From Chloroflexota bacterium (GTDB lineage: Bacteria; Chloroflexota; JAHJIN01): DNA of 64,000 bases. The stretch is from assembly GCA_018823415.1 (NCBI GenBank), contig JAHJIN010000494.1:1-64000 (forward strand). Reading direction: 5' to 3'. Shown here in pieces: positions 31,178 through 41,380 of the stretch (position 1 is the stretch's first letter; every line of letters starts with the position of its first letter). The translations under genes and the position numbers were made by a program. Under the pieces are notes generated by a model, which was given only the letters and a program-made list of their open reading frames with translations, ran no database searches and was not told the origin of the DNA.

Positions 31178-32956
31178 TTGAGCAAAAAGACCCATACCTG
31201 CGGCGAGTTGCGCGCCGCCCACGCCGGCCAGACCGTCACCCTTATGGGCTGGGTCAACCGCCGCCGCGACCACGGCAACCTTGTGTTTTTCGACCTGCGC
31301 GACCGCTGGGGGCTGGCCCAGGTCACGGTCAACCCCGACCAGGACACCGCGTACCAAACCGCCACCGAGGTTCGGCCCGAGTACGTGGTGGCTGTCACCG
31401 GCATCGTCCAGCCCCGGCCCGAGGGCATGGCCAACCCTGATATGCCCACCGGCGACGTGGAGGTGGTGGCCCAGGCCGTAGAGATCCTCAACCCGGCCAA
31501 GACCCCGCCCATCTATGTCCACATGGACGGCGGCGAGGACGAGGCCCTGCGTCTGCGCTGGCGCTACCTGGACCTGCGCCGCCAGCGTATGCAGCACAAC
31601 CTGCAAGTGCGCCACCGCGTCTATCAGTTCATTCGCGGTTATCTGGACGCCCGCGATTTCATCGAGATCGAGACGCCCATTCTGCTCAAGAGCACGCCCG
31701 AGGGCGCGCGAGATTTTGTGGTGCCCAGCCGCTTTCACCCGGGCAAGTTTTACGCGCTGCCCCAATCGCCGCAGCAGCTCAAACAGTTGCTCATGGTCGC
31801 TGGCTTTGAGCGCTATTACCAGATCGCCCGCTGCTTCCGCGATGAGGCCATTCGCGCCGACCGCCAGCTCGAGTTTACCCAGTTGGACATCGAGATGAGC
31901 TTTGTGGAGCAAGAAGACGTGATCCAGCTCGTGGAGGGCATGTTCACCGGGCTGGTAGGGGCCGTCGCGCCGCACAAGCGCCTGCTGAGCAGCCCCTTCC
32001 CGCGCCTCACCTATGCCGAGGCAATGGACCGCTATGGCAGCGACAAGCCCGATCTGCGCTTTGGGCTGCCGCTGGTCAACGTGTCTGACATTGCGGCCGA
32101 GTGCGGGTTCCGCGTCTTTGTCGAGGCGGTGGCAGCCGGTGGTCAGGTCAAGGGTCTGCGTGCGCCGGGCTGCGCCGGCTATACCCGCAAGCAACTCGAC
32201 GAATTGGAGACTCTGGCCAAGAGCCTGGGCGCCCGGGGCCTGGTGTGGATGGCGCTCCGTGAGGACGGCGTCAAATCGCCGGTGGCCAAGTTCCTGGACG
32301 ATGGCACGCTCACTGACTTTGTCCTGCGCCTGGAGGCCGAGCCCGGCGACCTGCTGCTCCTGGTGGCCGGCGAGCCGGACATGGTGGCCCAGGTATTGGG
32401 CCGGCTCCGTCTGGAAGTGGGCGACCGCTTGGGCCTGCGTGACCCGGACGTGCTGGCCTTTGCCTGGGTGCTGGACTTTCCCCTGCTGGAATGGAACGCC
32501 GAGGAAGGCCGTTGGGATGCCAAACACCACCCGTTCACCTCGGCCAAACCCGAAGACGCGCATTTGCTGGACACCGACCCCGGCGCGGTCCGCGCCAACG
32601 CTTACGACGTGGTCTGCAACGGCTGGGAAATGGGCGGTGGCAGCATCCGCATCCACCGCCGCGCGGACCAGGAGCGCATGTTCCGGGTGCTGGGTATCCC
32701 CGACGATCGGGTGCAGGCCGAATTCGGGCACCTCATTGAGGCGTTCCAATACGGCGCGCCGCCCCACGGCGGCATTGCCCCCGGCCTGGACCGGCTGGTC
32801 GCCATCCTGGCCGACGAAGACGACATCCGCGAGGTCATTGCCTTTCCCAAGACTACCACGGCGCAAGACCTCCTGTTTGGTGCGCCGTCGCCCATCACCG
32901 ACGCGCAATTACGCGAATTACACATCAAGCTGGATCTGGAAACCGGTGAACGCTAG
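31178..32956 (+). CDS. aspS: Aspartyl-tRNA synthetase
   Basis: This 592-residue class II synthetase has the N-terminal OB-fold anticodon-binding domain ([22 protein letters not shown]), motif 2 ([24 protein letters not shown]), the bacterial GAD insertion, and motif 3 ([15 protein letters not shown]). Length and insertion mark the bacterial type. The chosen start is TTG (31178) directly after GGAGGA; upstream in-frame starts would cover the Shine-Dalgarno and the promoter. Confidence 0.95.
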   Translation: MSKKTHTCGELRAAHAGQTVTLMGWVNRRRDHGNLVFFDLRDRWGLAQVTVNPDQDTAYQTATEVRPEYVVAVTGIVQPRPEGMANPDMPTGDVEVVAQAVEILNPAKTPPIYVHMDGGEDEALRLRWRYLDLRRQRMQHNLQVRHRVYQFIRGYLDARDFIEIETPILLKSTPEGARDFVVPSRFHPGKFYALPQSPQQLKQLLMVAGFERYYQIARCFRDEAIRADRQLEFTQLDIEMSFVEQEDVIQLVEGMFTGLVGAVAPHKRLLSSPFPRLTYAEAMDRYGSDKPDLRFGLPLVNVSDIAAECGFRVFVEAVAAGGQVKGLRAPGCAGYTRKQLDELETLAKSLGARGLVWMALREDGVKSPVAKFLDDGTLTDFVLRLEAEPGDLLLLVAGEPDMVAQVLGRLRLEVGDRLGLRDPDVLAFAWVLDFPLLEWNAEEGRWDAKHHPFTSAKPEDAHLLDTDPGAVRANAYDVVCNGWEMGGGSIRIHRRADQERMFRVLGIPDDRVQAEFGHLIEAFQYGAPPHGGIAPGLDRLVAILADEDDIREVIAFPKTTTAQDLLFGAPSPITDAQLRELHIKLDLETGER

Positions 32957-33005
32957 TTGGTAAATTGGTAACTGGGAGATTGGTAGACGTGCAATCTGCA
33001 ACCTG
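32957..33005. repeat. ATTGGTA-rich low-complexity spacer
   Basis: TTGGTA is repeated three times with small variations between aspS and the next gene (TTGGTAAATTGGTAACTGGG and ATTGGTAG). Similar TTGG-rich stretches lie at 62805-62840 and inside the ygfK-like gene near 62185-62240. Confidence 0.4.
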
Positions 33006-33021
33006 ATAAAGGGGGACAAAC

Positions 33022-34344
33022 ATGCCAGTAGAAAAAGAGGCGAACGTAGGAAAGCAAGCCAAAGCATCACCTGTAGTCGGCCAGGATACCGACGGCGACG
33101 GCATCATGGATGCCCCGGCCGGTCTGGACGCCAACGGCGATGGCATCGTGGATGCCCCGGCGACTCGGGCCGGCCCGACCCCGGCGCCCCGCCCGGCTCC
33201 GACCGCGGCCAAACCCGGCAAAGGCATGATGGCCCAGTTTCAGGCCGCCATGCAGGCCGCCCAGTCCGACATAGACGAGGCCCAAAAGACCTTCAAGCTC
33301 AACTTTGACCAGGCCCGGTTCGCCACCGGCACCGGTCCCCAATACCAGGAGGCCACCCTGGCCGACATGCGCGCCGCGCTGCTGCAACTGGACGCCGCCT
33401 TGAGCACGCTGCCGGTGACTTTGCAGTCTGTCCGCGAAGGGGGCTATGTCTTTGACAACAGCCTGGAACGCGAGATCCCGGTGATCAACCAGCAATGGAA
33501 CGGTACCATGCCGCGCATCATGAACGAAGTGCTGCGGCGCGGCCAGGAACTCACCACCACGTCCGTGGATGTGGGGCGTCGGTTTCCCTGGAACGGGTCT
33601 CCTCCCGAGCCGCCCGAGCACGCCAACGCCGTCTGGAACCTGACGCGCGCCATCAGCAGCGCCGAATCGGACATTCGGGGTATGTACGGAGGCCTGGAAA
33701 AGCACATCCGCGACGTGGAAGCGCGCCTGCACAAGGCCCAGGCCTTGTTGGAACGCATGCGGGGCATCTCTTTTCGTTTGCAACCCAACGAATACCCGGT
33801 GGCGGCCTGTGCAGCCCGCTACCTCCCCGGCGCCAGCGACGAAGAAGGCCCCAACGGCTATTTGTTCCTCACCGACCAGCGCCTCATCTTTGAGCAGAAC
33901 GAAGAAGTCGCCAAAGCCAAGGTGTTGTTTATCACCACCAAAAGCGAGCACGTCCAGGAGGTCAAGCTAGAGGTGCCCATCGGCGCCATCAAAAAGCTGG
34001 AGGCCGAGGACAAGGGCTTTATGGGGCACAAGGACTTTTTGACCATGCGCTTCGAGGCCCCCCCGGCGTCCCGGCCCGGCGCGCGCTTTCACATCCAGGG
34101 CAGCAACGAAGAATGGATGGGTCTCATCAACAAGATCATCAGCAACGAGATCGACAGTGACCGGGTGGGGGCCAAGACGGTGGTGGAACGGGTGACGGCC
34201 GAGGCCGCCGGTGGTCCCGCTGCCGAAAAGATGCCCGACATTCCCACCAATTGCACATCCTGCGGCGCGCCCATCCACGTCAAGGTGGTGCGCGGCATGA
34301 CCAGCGTGACCTGTGAATACTGCGGCGCGCAGATGCGCGTCTGA
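33022..34344 (+). CDS. DxDGDG-repeat and zinc-ribbon protein of unknown function
   Basis: This 440-residue protein has no signal peptide. Residues about 22-45 hold two calcium-loop-like repeats (DTDGDGIMDAP and DANGDGIVDAP), followed by a Pro/Ala linker. The middle (about 70-255) is helical with coiled-coil character (QAAQSDIDEAQKTF and VEARLHKAQALLERM). Residues about 260-375 form a strand-rich domain of PH/GRAM appearance (YLFLTDQRLIFEQNEEVAKAKVLF). The end is a four-cysteine zinc ribbon (CTSCGAPI, CEYCGAQM). The combination was not recognised. AAAGGGGG precedes the ATG. Confidence 0.7.
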   Translation: MPVEKEANVGKQAKASPVVGQDTDGDGIMDAPAGLDANGDGIVDAPATRAGPTPAPRPAPTAAKPGKGMMAQFQAAMQAAQSDIDEAQKTFKLNFDQARFATGTGPQYQEATLADMRAALLQLDAALSTLPVTLQSVREGGYVFDNSLEREIPVINQQWNGTMPRIMNEVLRRGQELTTTSVDVGRRFPWNGSPPEPPEHANAVWNLTRAISSAESDIRGMYGGLEKHIRDVEARLHKAQALLERMRGISFRLQPNEYPVAACAARYLPGASDEEGPNGYLFLTDQRLIFEQNEEVAKAKVLFITTKSEHVQEVKLEVPIGAIKKLEAEDKGFMGHKDFLTMRFEAPPASRPGARFHIQGSNEEWMGLINKIISNEIDSDRVGAKTVVERVTAEAAGGPAAEKMPDIPTNCTSCGAPIHVKVVRGMTSVTCEYCGAQMRV

Positions 34345-34365
34345 GCCACGGGGCCAGGACAAGCC

Positions 34366-35052
34366 ATGTCATACATCCTGGTAGTAGAGGATGAGTGCGA
34401 GCTGAACTTTTTGATCGTGTGCTGCCTGCGCGCCGCGGGCTATGAGGCCCGGGGTGTCCAGGATGGCCGGCGAGCGCTGGACCAGATCTGCCAGGAGCTG
34501 CCGCTCGGGATGGTGCTGGATGTGATGATGCCGGGCCTCAGTGGGCTGGATGTGTGCCGCCAGGTGCGGCAGGACGAGGCGTTGAGGCATCTACCCATCC
34601 TGATGTTGTCGGCGCGCGGCCAACGCACGGATCGGATCGCCGGGCTGGAGGCCGGGGCCGATGACTATATGACCAAGCCGTTTCACGTGGACGAGTTGGT
34701 CGGGCGTGTGCGCACCCTCTTGCGCCGGGCTGCGTCAGGCGCCGAGTCCACTCTTATCCAGGCGGGAGCTTTGGCTCTGGACCCACAGCGGCATGTGCTA
34801 TACATCGGCCAGCATTCTGTCTATCTGACACCGACCGAATCATCGATCATGGCCTGTCTCATGACCCATGCCGGCGAGGCCCTGACATCCCACGATGTGT
34901 TGAGCCGGGCGCTCGGCTATCCGCCCGACTCGGGCGACCCGACGCTGGTGCGCACGCACGTCAAGAATCTGCGCCAAAAGATCGAGCCGGACCCGGCGCA
35001 TCCCCGCTACCTGGTTCACCAGGCTGGTCGGGGCTATGCGATCATGACCTGA
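34366..35052 (+). CDS. OmpR/PhoB-family response regulator
   Basis: This 228-residue regulator has an N-terminal receiver domain (VVEDE acidic pocket, VLDVMMPGLSG phospho-acceptor near D53, MLSAR and TKPF) and a C-terminal winged helix (YLTPTESSIMACLMTHAG, VRTHVKNLRQKIEPDP, RGYAIMT). No sensor kinase gene is adjacent, so its partner is elsewhere, possibly one of the kinases in this window. It starts 21 bases after the zinc-ribbon protein gene. Confidence 0.93.
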   Translation: MSYILVVEDECELNFLIVCCLRAAGYEARGVQDGRRALDQICQELPLGMVLDVMMPGLSGLDVCRQVRQDEALRHLPILMLSARGQRTDRIAGLEAGADDYMTKPFHVDELVGRVRTLLRRAASGAESTLIQAGALALDPQRHVLYIGQHSVYLTPTESSIMACLMTHAGEALTSHDVLSRALGYPPDSGDPTLVRTHVKNLRQKIEPDPAHPRYLVHQAGRGYAIMT

Positions 35053-35072
35053 GCAGATCGACGGAGGTCGAG

Positions 35073-36404
35073 ATGTGCGATACAATGGTGGCTTTAGGGC
35101 ACGTCACGGCCAGCGGGCACGTGCTGATCGCCAAAAACAGCGACCGTGAGGCCAACGAAGCGCAATACCTGGTCCAGTACCCCCGGTCCCAGCACGCGCC
35201 GGGCGAACTGGTCCAGTGCACCTACATCCAGATTCCCCAGGTGTCCGAAACGAATGCCGTCTTGCTGTCCCGGCCCTTTTGGCACTGGGGCGCCGAAATA
35301 GGCTGCAACGAGCACGGTGTGGTCATTGGCAACGAGGCAGTGTTCAGCAAGGTGCCGGCAAACAAGGAGCCGGCCCTCACCGGCATGGACCTGGTTCGGC
35401 TGGCGTTGGAGCGAGCCAGCACCGCTCGCATCGCCCTGGAAACCATCGTCAGCCTGCTGGAAACCCACGGACAGGGCGGCAACTGCGGTCACCTGCACAC
35501 CCTATACTATCACAACAGCTTTCTCATCGCCGATCCGCAGGAAGCCTGGGTGCTGGAAACAGTGGATCGGCTGTGGGCCGCCGAGTGCGTGCGCGACCTG
35601 CGCACCATCTCCAACTGCCTGACCATTGGCAGTGAGTGGGACCTGGCTTCCGATGACCTGGTGCCGTATGCCGTCGATAAAGGCTGGTGCCGGGGCCGCG
35701 ACGATTTTCACTTTGCCCGCTCTTTTTCCGATTGGCTCTATACGAGCTTTGGCGCCAGTCGCGCCCGGGTCCAGCGCTCGTACGATCTGCTGGTCGCCGA
35801 AACGGGGCACATCGCCGTGCCTACCATGACGCGCATCCTGCGCGATCACGGCCCGGCTGCCGAACACGACCCCCAATGGCGGCCCGGCGGCATCACCAAC
35901 ATGAAGATCTGCGCCCACGCCAGTTGGGGACCGGCCCGCACCAGCAACTCGACGGCCTCGTGGGTGGCGGATCTGGACCCGGCCGGGCCGATCCACTGGG
36001 TCACCGGCACCTCGGCGCCGTGTACCGGCGTGTTCAAGCCGGTGCCCTTTGGCGCGGTCATGGGCCTGCCCGACCTGGGGCCAGCGCCCACCGACCACTA
36101 TGACCCGGCCACGCTATGGTGGCAGCACGAGCGGCTGCATCGCACCGTCCTGCAAGACTATGCCACGCGGCTGCCGGTCTATGCCCCGGCGCGTGACGAA
36201 CTGGAGGCCCAGTTCCGGGACCTGGTGGCAACCGCCGGGCCGGCCGACCACGCGGCCCTGGGTGCGCGCTGTTTCCAGATGGCCCACGAGGCCGAGCAAG
36301 CCTGGCTGGCCCAGATGCAGGCCACGCCGGTGCGACGCCGGCCTGGGCTGCTGTTCCGCCGGCACTGGGACCAGCTCAACCGCCGGGCCGGGATCGAGCC
36401 GTGA
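35073..36404 (+). CDS. C69-family peptidase (secernin/dipeptidase-like)
   Basis: This 443-residue N-terminal-nucleophile hydrolase begins MCDTMVALG, where Cys2 is exposed by removal of Met and acts as nucleophile, as in the C69/U34 family. Further family marks are AKNSDREANEAQ, EIGCNEHGVVIGNEAVF, and ISNCLTIG. Family members cleave dipeptides or other amides. The C-terminal region includes an HWxxGTSAPCTGVFKP-type segment typical of secernins. GGAGG precedes the ATG. Confidence 0.88.
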   Translation: MCDTMVALGHVTASGHVLIAKNSDREANEAQYLVQYPRSQHAPGELVQCTYIQIPQVSETNAVLLSRPFWHWGAEIGCNEHGVVIGNEAVFSKVPANKEPALTGMDLVRLALERASTARIALETIVSLLETHGQGGNCGHLHTLYYHNSFLIADPQEAWVLETVDRLWAAECVRDLRTISNCLTIGSEWDLASDDLVPYAVDKGWCRGRDDFHFARSFSDWLYTSFGASRARVQRSYDLLVAETGHIAVPTMTRILRDHGPAAEHDPQWRPGGITNMKICAHASWGPARTSNSTASWVADLDPAGPIHWVTGTSAPCTGVFKPVPFGAVMGLPDLGPAPTDHYDPATLWWQHERLHRTVLQDYATRLPVYAPARDELEAQFRDLVATAGPADHAALGARCFQMAHEAEQAWLAQMQATPVRRRPGLLFRRHWDQLNRRAGIEP

Positions 36405-36418
36405 GGTGCTCGGTGCCC

Positions 36419-36447
36419 TTGAGTTTTGACCGCTTTTGGTGTATCAT
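36419..36447 (+). promoter_or_regulatory. Promoter of the acyl-CoA synthetase gene
   Basis: TTGAGT (36419-36424) and TATCAT (36442-36447) are 17 bases apart, with a leader of about 75 bases before the ATG at 36530. Confidence 0.5.
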
Positions 36448-36529
36448 AGCTGGTGTGCACCAGACACTGGCTGGATGCCGGGTCTCATGACCATTGCTAT
36501 ACCATCACGAAAAGAGGCGTTCTCGCACC

Positions 36530-38764
36530 ATGCTTGACATGTTCTTCAATCCCCAGTCCGTAGCCGTCATTGGGGCGTCTCGCGAGCCCGAAAAACTCGG
36601 CTATGGCGTACTACACAACATTGTCCAATACGGTTATCAAGGCGCTATCTACCCCATCAACCCCAAGGCCGACGAGATTCTGGGCTTACCCGCCTATCCC
36701 TCGATCTTGGATACCCCCGGCGATGTGGAATTGGCCGTCATTGTGGTGCCCGGCAAATTCGTGCCGGGTGTGCTGCGCGAATGCGGCCAAAAAGGCGTGC
36801 GCGGCGTGGTCATCATCTCGGCCGGGTTCCGCGAAACCGGCACGGCCGGCCTCAAGGCCGAGCACGAGCTGATGAGCATTGCCCGCGAATACGACATGCG
36901 TATCATTGGCCCCAACTGCCTGGGCATCATTGATACCGTATGCTCGCTCAACGCCTCGTTTGCGGCGGGTATGCCGGTGCCCGGCGAAATCGCCTTTATG
37001 TCGCAGAGTGGCGCGCTGTGTACGGCCATCCTGGACTGGGCGGTGGCGACCAGCATGGGTTTTTCGCGCTTTGTCAGCTTTGGCAACAAGGCCGACGTGA
37101 GCGAGGTGGACCTGTTGCAGGCCTGGGGCGAAGACGACCACACCAAGGTCATCATCGCGTACCTGGAAGCCATCACCGACGGTGAGTTGTTCTTGAAAAC
37201 AGCGCGCCGGGTCACGCACCAAAAGCCCATCATCGCCATCAAGTCCGGCACTACCAGCGCCGGCTCCAAGGCCGTCTCATCGCACACCGGCAGCCTGGCC
37301 GGGTCGGAGCAGGCCTACGAGACCGCCTTTCGCCAGTGCGGCGTCATTCGCGCCAACAGCGTGCAAGAGCTGTTTGACCTTTCGGTGGCCTTTGTCAACC
37401 AGCCACCGCTCCAGGGCAACCGGGTGGTCATCGTCACCAACGCTGGCGGCCCCGGCATCATGGCCACAGACGCTCTGGAGGTCGCCGGGCTGCAACTGGC
37501 GAGCCTGGCGCGCGAGACGGTGGATACCTTGCGCGAATATCTGCCGCCGGCCGCCAACTTTTACAACCCGGTGGACGTGCTGGGCGACTCGCTGGCCGAC
37601 CGCTATGGCCAGGCGCTCGATACCGTGCTTCAGGACGCCAATGTAGACGGTGCGGTGGTGATCCTGACTCCCCAGGCCATGACCCAGATCGTCGAGACGG
37701 CTCGGGTGATTGGGCAGATCGCGCCGCGATGCGGCAAACCGGTCGTCAGTTGCTTTATGGGCCAGGAGCGGGTGAGCGAGGCGTATCCGACCCTGCGCGA
37801 GGCCCACATTCCCAATTACGGCTTTCCCGAGCACGCGATCAACGCCCTGGGCGCCTTGTACCAGTATCAGGAATGGCTCAGCCGGCCCGAACCTGAAATC
37901 CTGCGTTTCAAGGTCGATCCCGAGCGAGCACACCGGGCCATTGAAACGGCCCGCGACGACCATCGGTTGACCCTGGGCGAAATGGAAGCGCGCGAGGTCA
38001 TTGCCGCCTATGGCATCCCGGTGCCTAACAGCCGGCTGGCCGAATCCTCAGACCAGGCCGTGCAACTGGCCAACGAGATCGGCTATCCAGTGGTGATGAA
38101 GATCATCTCGCCCGACATCCTCCACAAGTCCGACGTGGGCGGCGTCAAGGTGGGCATGATCAACGCCGCCGAGGTGCGCGATGCCTTTGACCTCATCATG
38201 TACCGCGCTCGCCGATTCATGCCCGACGCCGACATCTGGGGCATATCGGTGCAGCAAATGGTGCCCCAGGGCAAGGAACTCATCATCGGCGTCAATCGTG
38301 ACCCGCAATTTGGCCCGTTGATCATGTTTGGCATGGGCGGCATTTACGTCGAAGTGCTCAAAGACGTGACGTTCCGCTTGGCTCCCCTTTCGCGCCTGGA
38401 TGCAGACGAGATGATCCGCGAGATTCGCACCTATCGCCTGTTACGAGGTGTGCGGGGCGAGCCGCCGGTGGATTTCAAGAGCATTATCGAGGTGCTGCTG
38501 CGCGTGTCTCAACTGGTCACCGACTTTCCCGAGATTGTGGAACTGGACATCAACCCGCTGATGGCGCTGGAAGACCGGGCCATGGCCGTGGATATGCGCA
38601 TGGTCGTGGAGGCGCGCAAGGAATATCGGTGCCAATATTGCGGCGAGATATTTGACGTGGACCCCATTCGGCGGGGCAAGCTCATCTATTGCTCGGCTGC
38701 CTGTGCGTTTGAGGCCACCCGCCTCGAGGCCTGCGACAATCTGGCCGGCGGGATCCGGCCATAA
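36530..38764 (+). CDS. ADP-forming acyl-CoA (acetate-CoA) ligase, fused subunits
   Basis: This 744-residue protein carries alpha and beta subunits in one chain. Residues about 1-460 hold the CoA-binding domain (SVAVIGASREPEKLGYGV, IIGPNCLGIID) and two ligase-CoA domains with the phospho-His segment SHTGSLAGSEQAYE. Residues about 475-690 are the ATP-grasp domain (GYPVVMKIISPDILHKSDVGGVKVG, ELDINPLM). It makes ATP from acyl-CoA with release of acid. The last 45 residues add a treble-clef-like zinc motif (CQYCGEIFDV, then YCSAACAF) not usual in this family. A DRTGG/BioD-like gene follows. Confidence 0.9.
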   Translation: MLDMFFNPQSVAVIGASREPEKLGYGVLHNIVQYGYQGAIYPINPKADEILGLPAYPSILDTPGDVELAVIVVPGKFVPGVLRECGQKGVRGVVIISAGFRETGTAGLKAEHELMSIAREYDMRIIGPNCLGIIDTVCSLNASFAAGMPVPGEIAFMSQSGALCTAILDWAVATSMGFSRFVSFGNKADVSEVDLLQAWGEDDHTKVIIAYLEAITDGELFLKTARRVTHQKPIIAIKSGTTSAGSKAVSSHTGSLAGSEQAYETAFRQCGVIRANSVQELFDLSVAFVNQPPLQGNRVVIVTNAGGPGIMATDALEVAGLQLASLARETVDTLREYLPPAANFYNPVDVLGDSLADRYGQALDTVLQDANVDGAVVILTPQAMTQIVETARVIGQIAPRCGKPVVSCFMGQERVSEAYPTLREAHIPNYGFPEHAINALGALYQYQEWLSRPEPEILRFKVDPERAHRAIETARDDHRLTLGEMEAREVIAAYGIPVPNSRLAESSDQAVQLANEIGYPVVMKIISPDILHKSDVGGVKVGMINAAEVRDAFDLIMYRARRFMPDADIWGISVQQMVPQGKELIIGVNRDPQFGPLIMFGMGGIYVEVLKDVTFRLAPLSRLDADEMIREIRTYRLLRGVRGEPPVDFKSIIEVLLRVSQLVTDFPEIVELDINPLMALEDRAMAVDMRMVVEARKEYRCQYCGEIFDVDPIRRGKLIYCSAACAFEATRLEACDNLAGGIRP

Positions 38765-38809
38765 CATGGTACAACAACGCAATCGCGATCACAAAAAGAG
38801 GAGGTACGT

Positions 38810-41225
<2,416 letters not shown>

Positions 41226-41251
41226 CTGACCGGCCCATTTCTCATCACATC

Positions 41252-41285
41252 AAAAGGGGAGTGATCGCATATCACTCCCCTTTTT
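41252..41285. terminator. Rho-independent terminator of eno
   Basis: AAAGGGGAGTGAT and ATCACTCCCCTTT form a 13-bp stem with a five-base loop and a following T-run. It lies between convergent eno and the GH2 gene. Confidence 0.92.
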
Positions 41286-41380
41286 GGCGTCTACGAGCCC
41301 GACACTGTCGCGTCGGACAGTTTTTTCGACAAGAAACTCTGGGTATGTACTGTGACAGTTTAACACGGCCCTCAAGTTTC

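Noticed and set aside
30713-32908. 731-codon minus-strand frame opposite aspS
   Set aside because: Only its last 111 residues, a cupin with its own ATG, Shine-Dalgarno and promoter, are convincing; the remainder is antisense to aspS.
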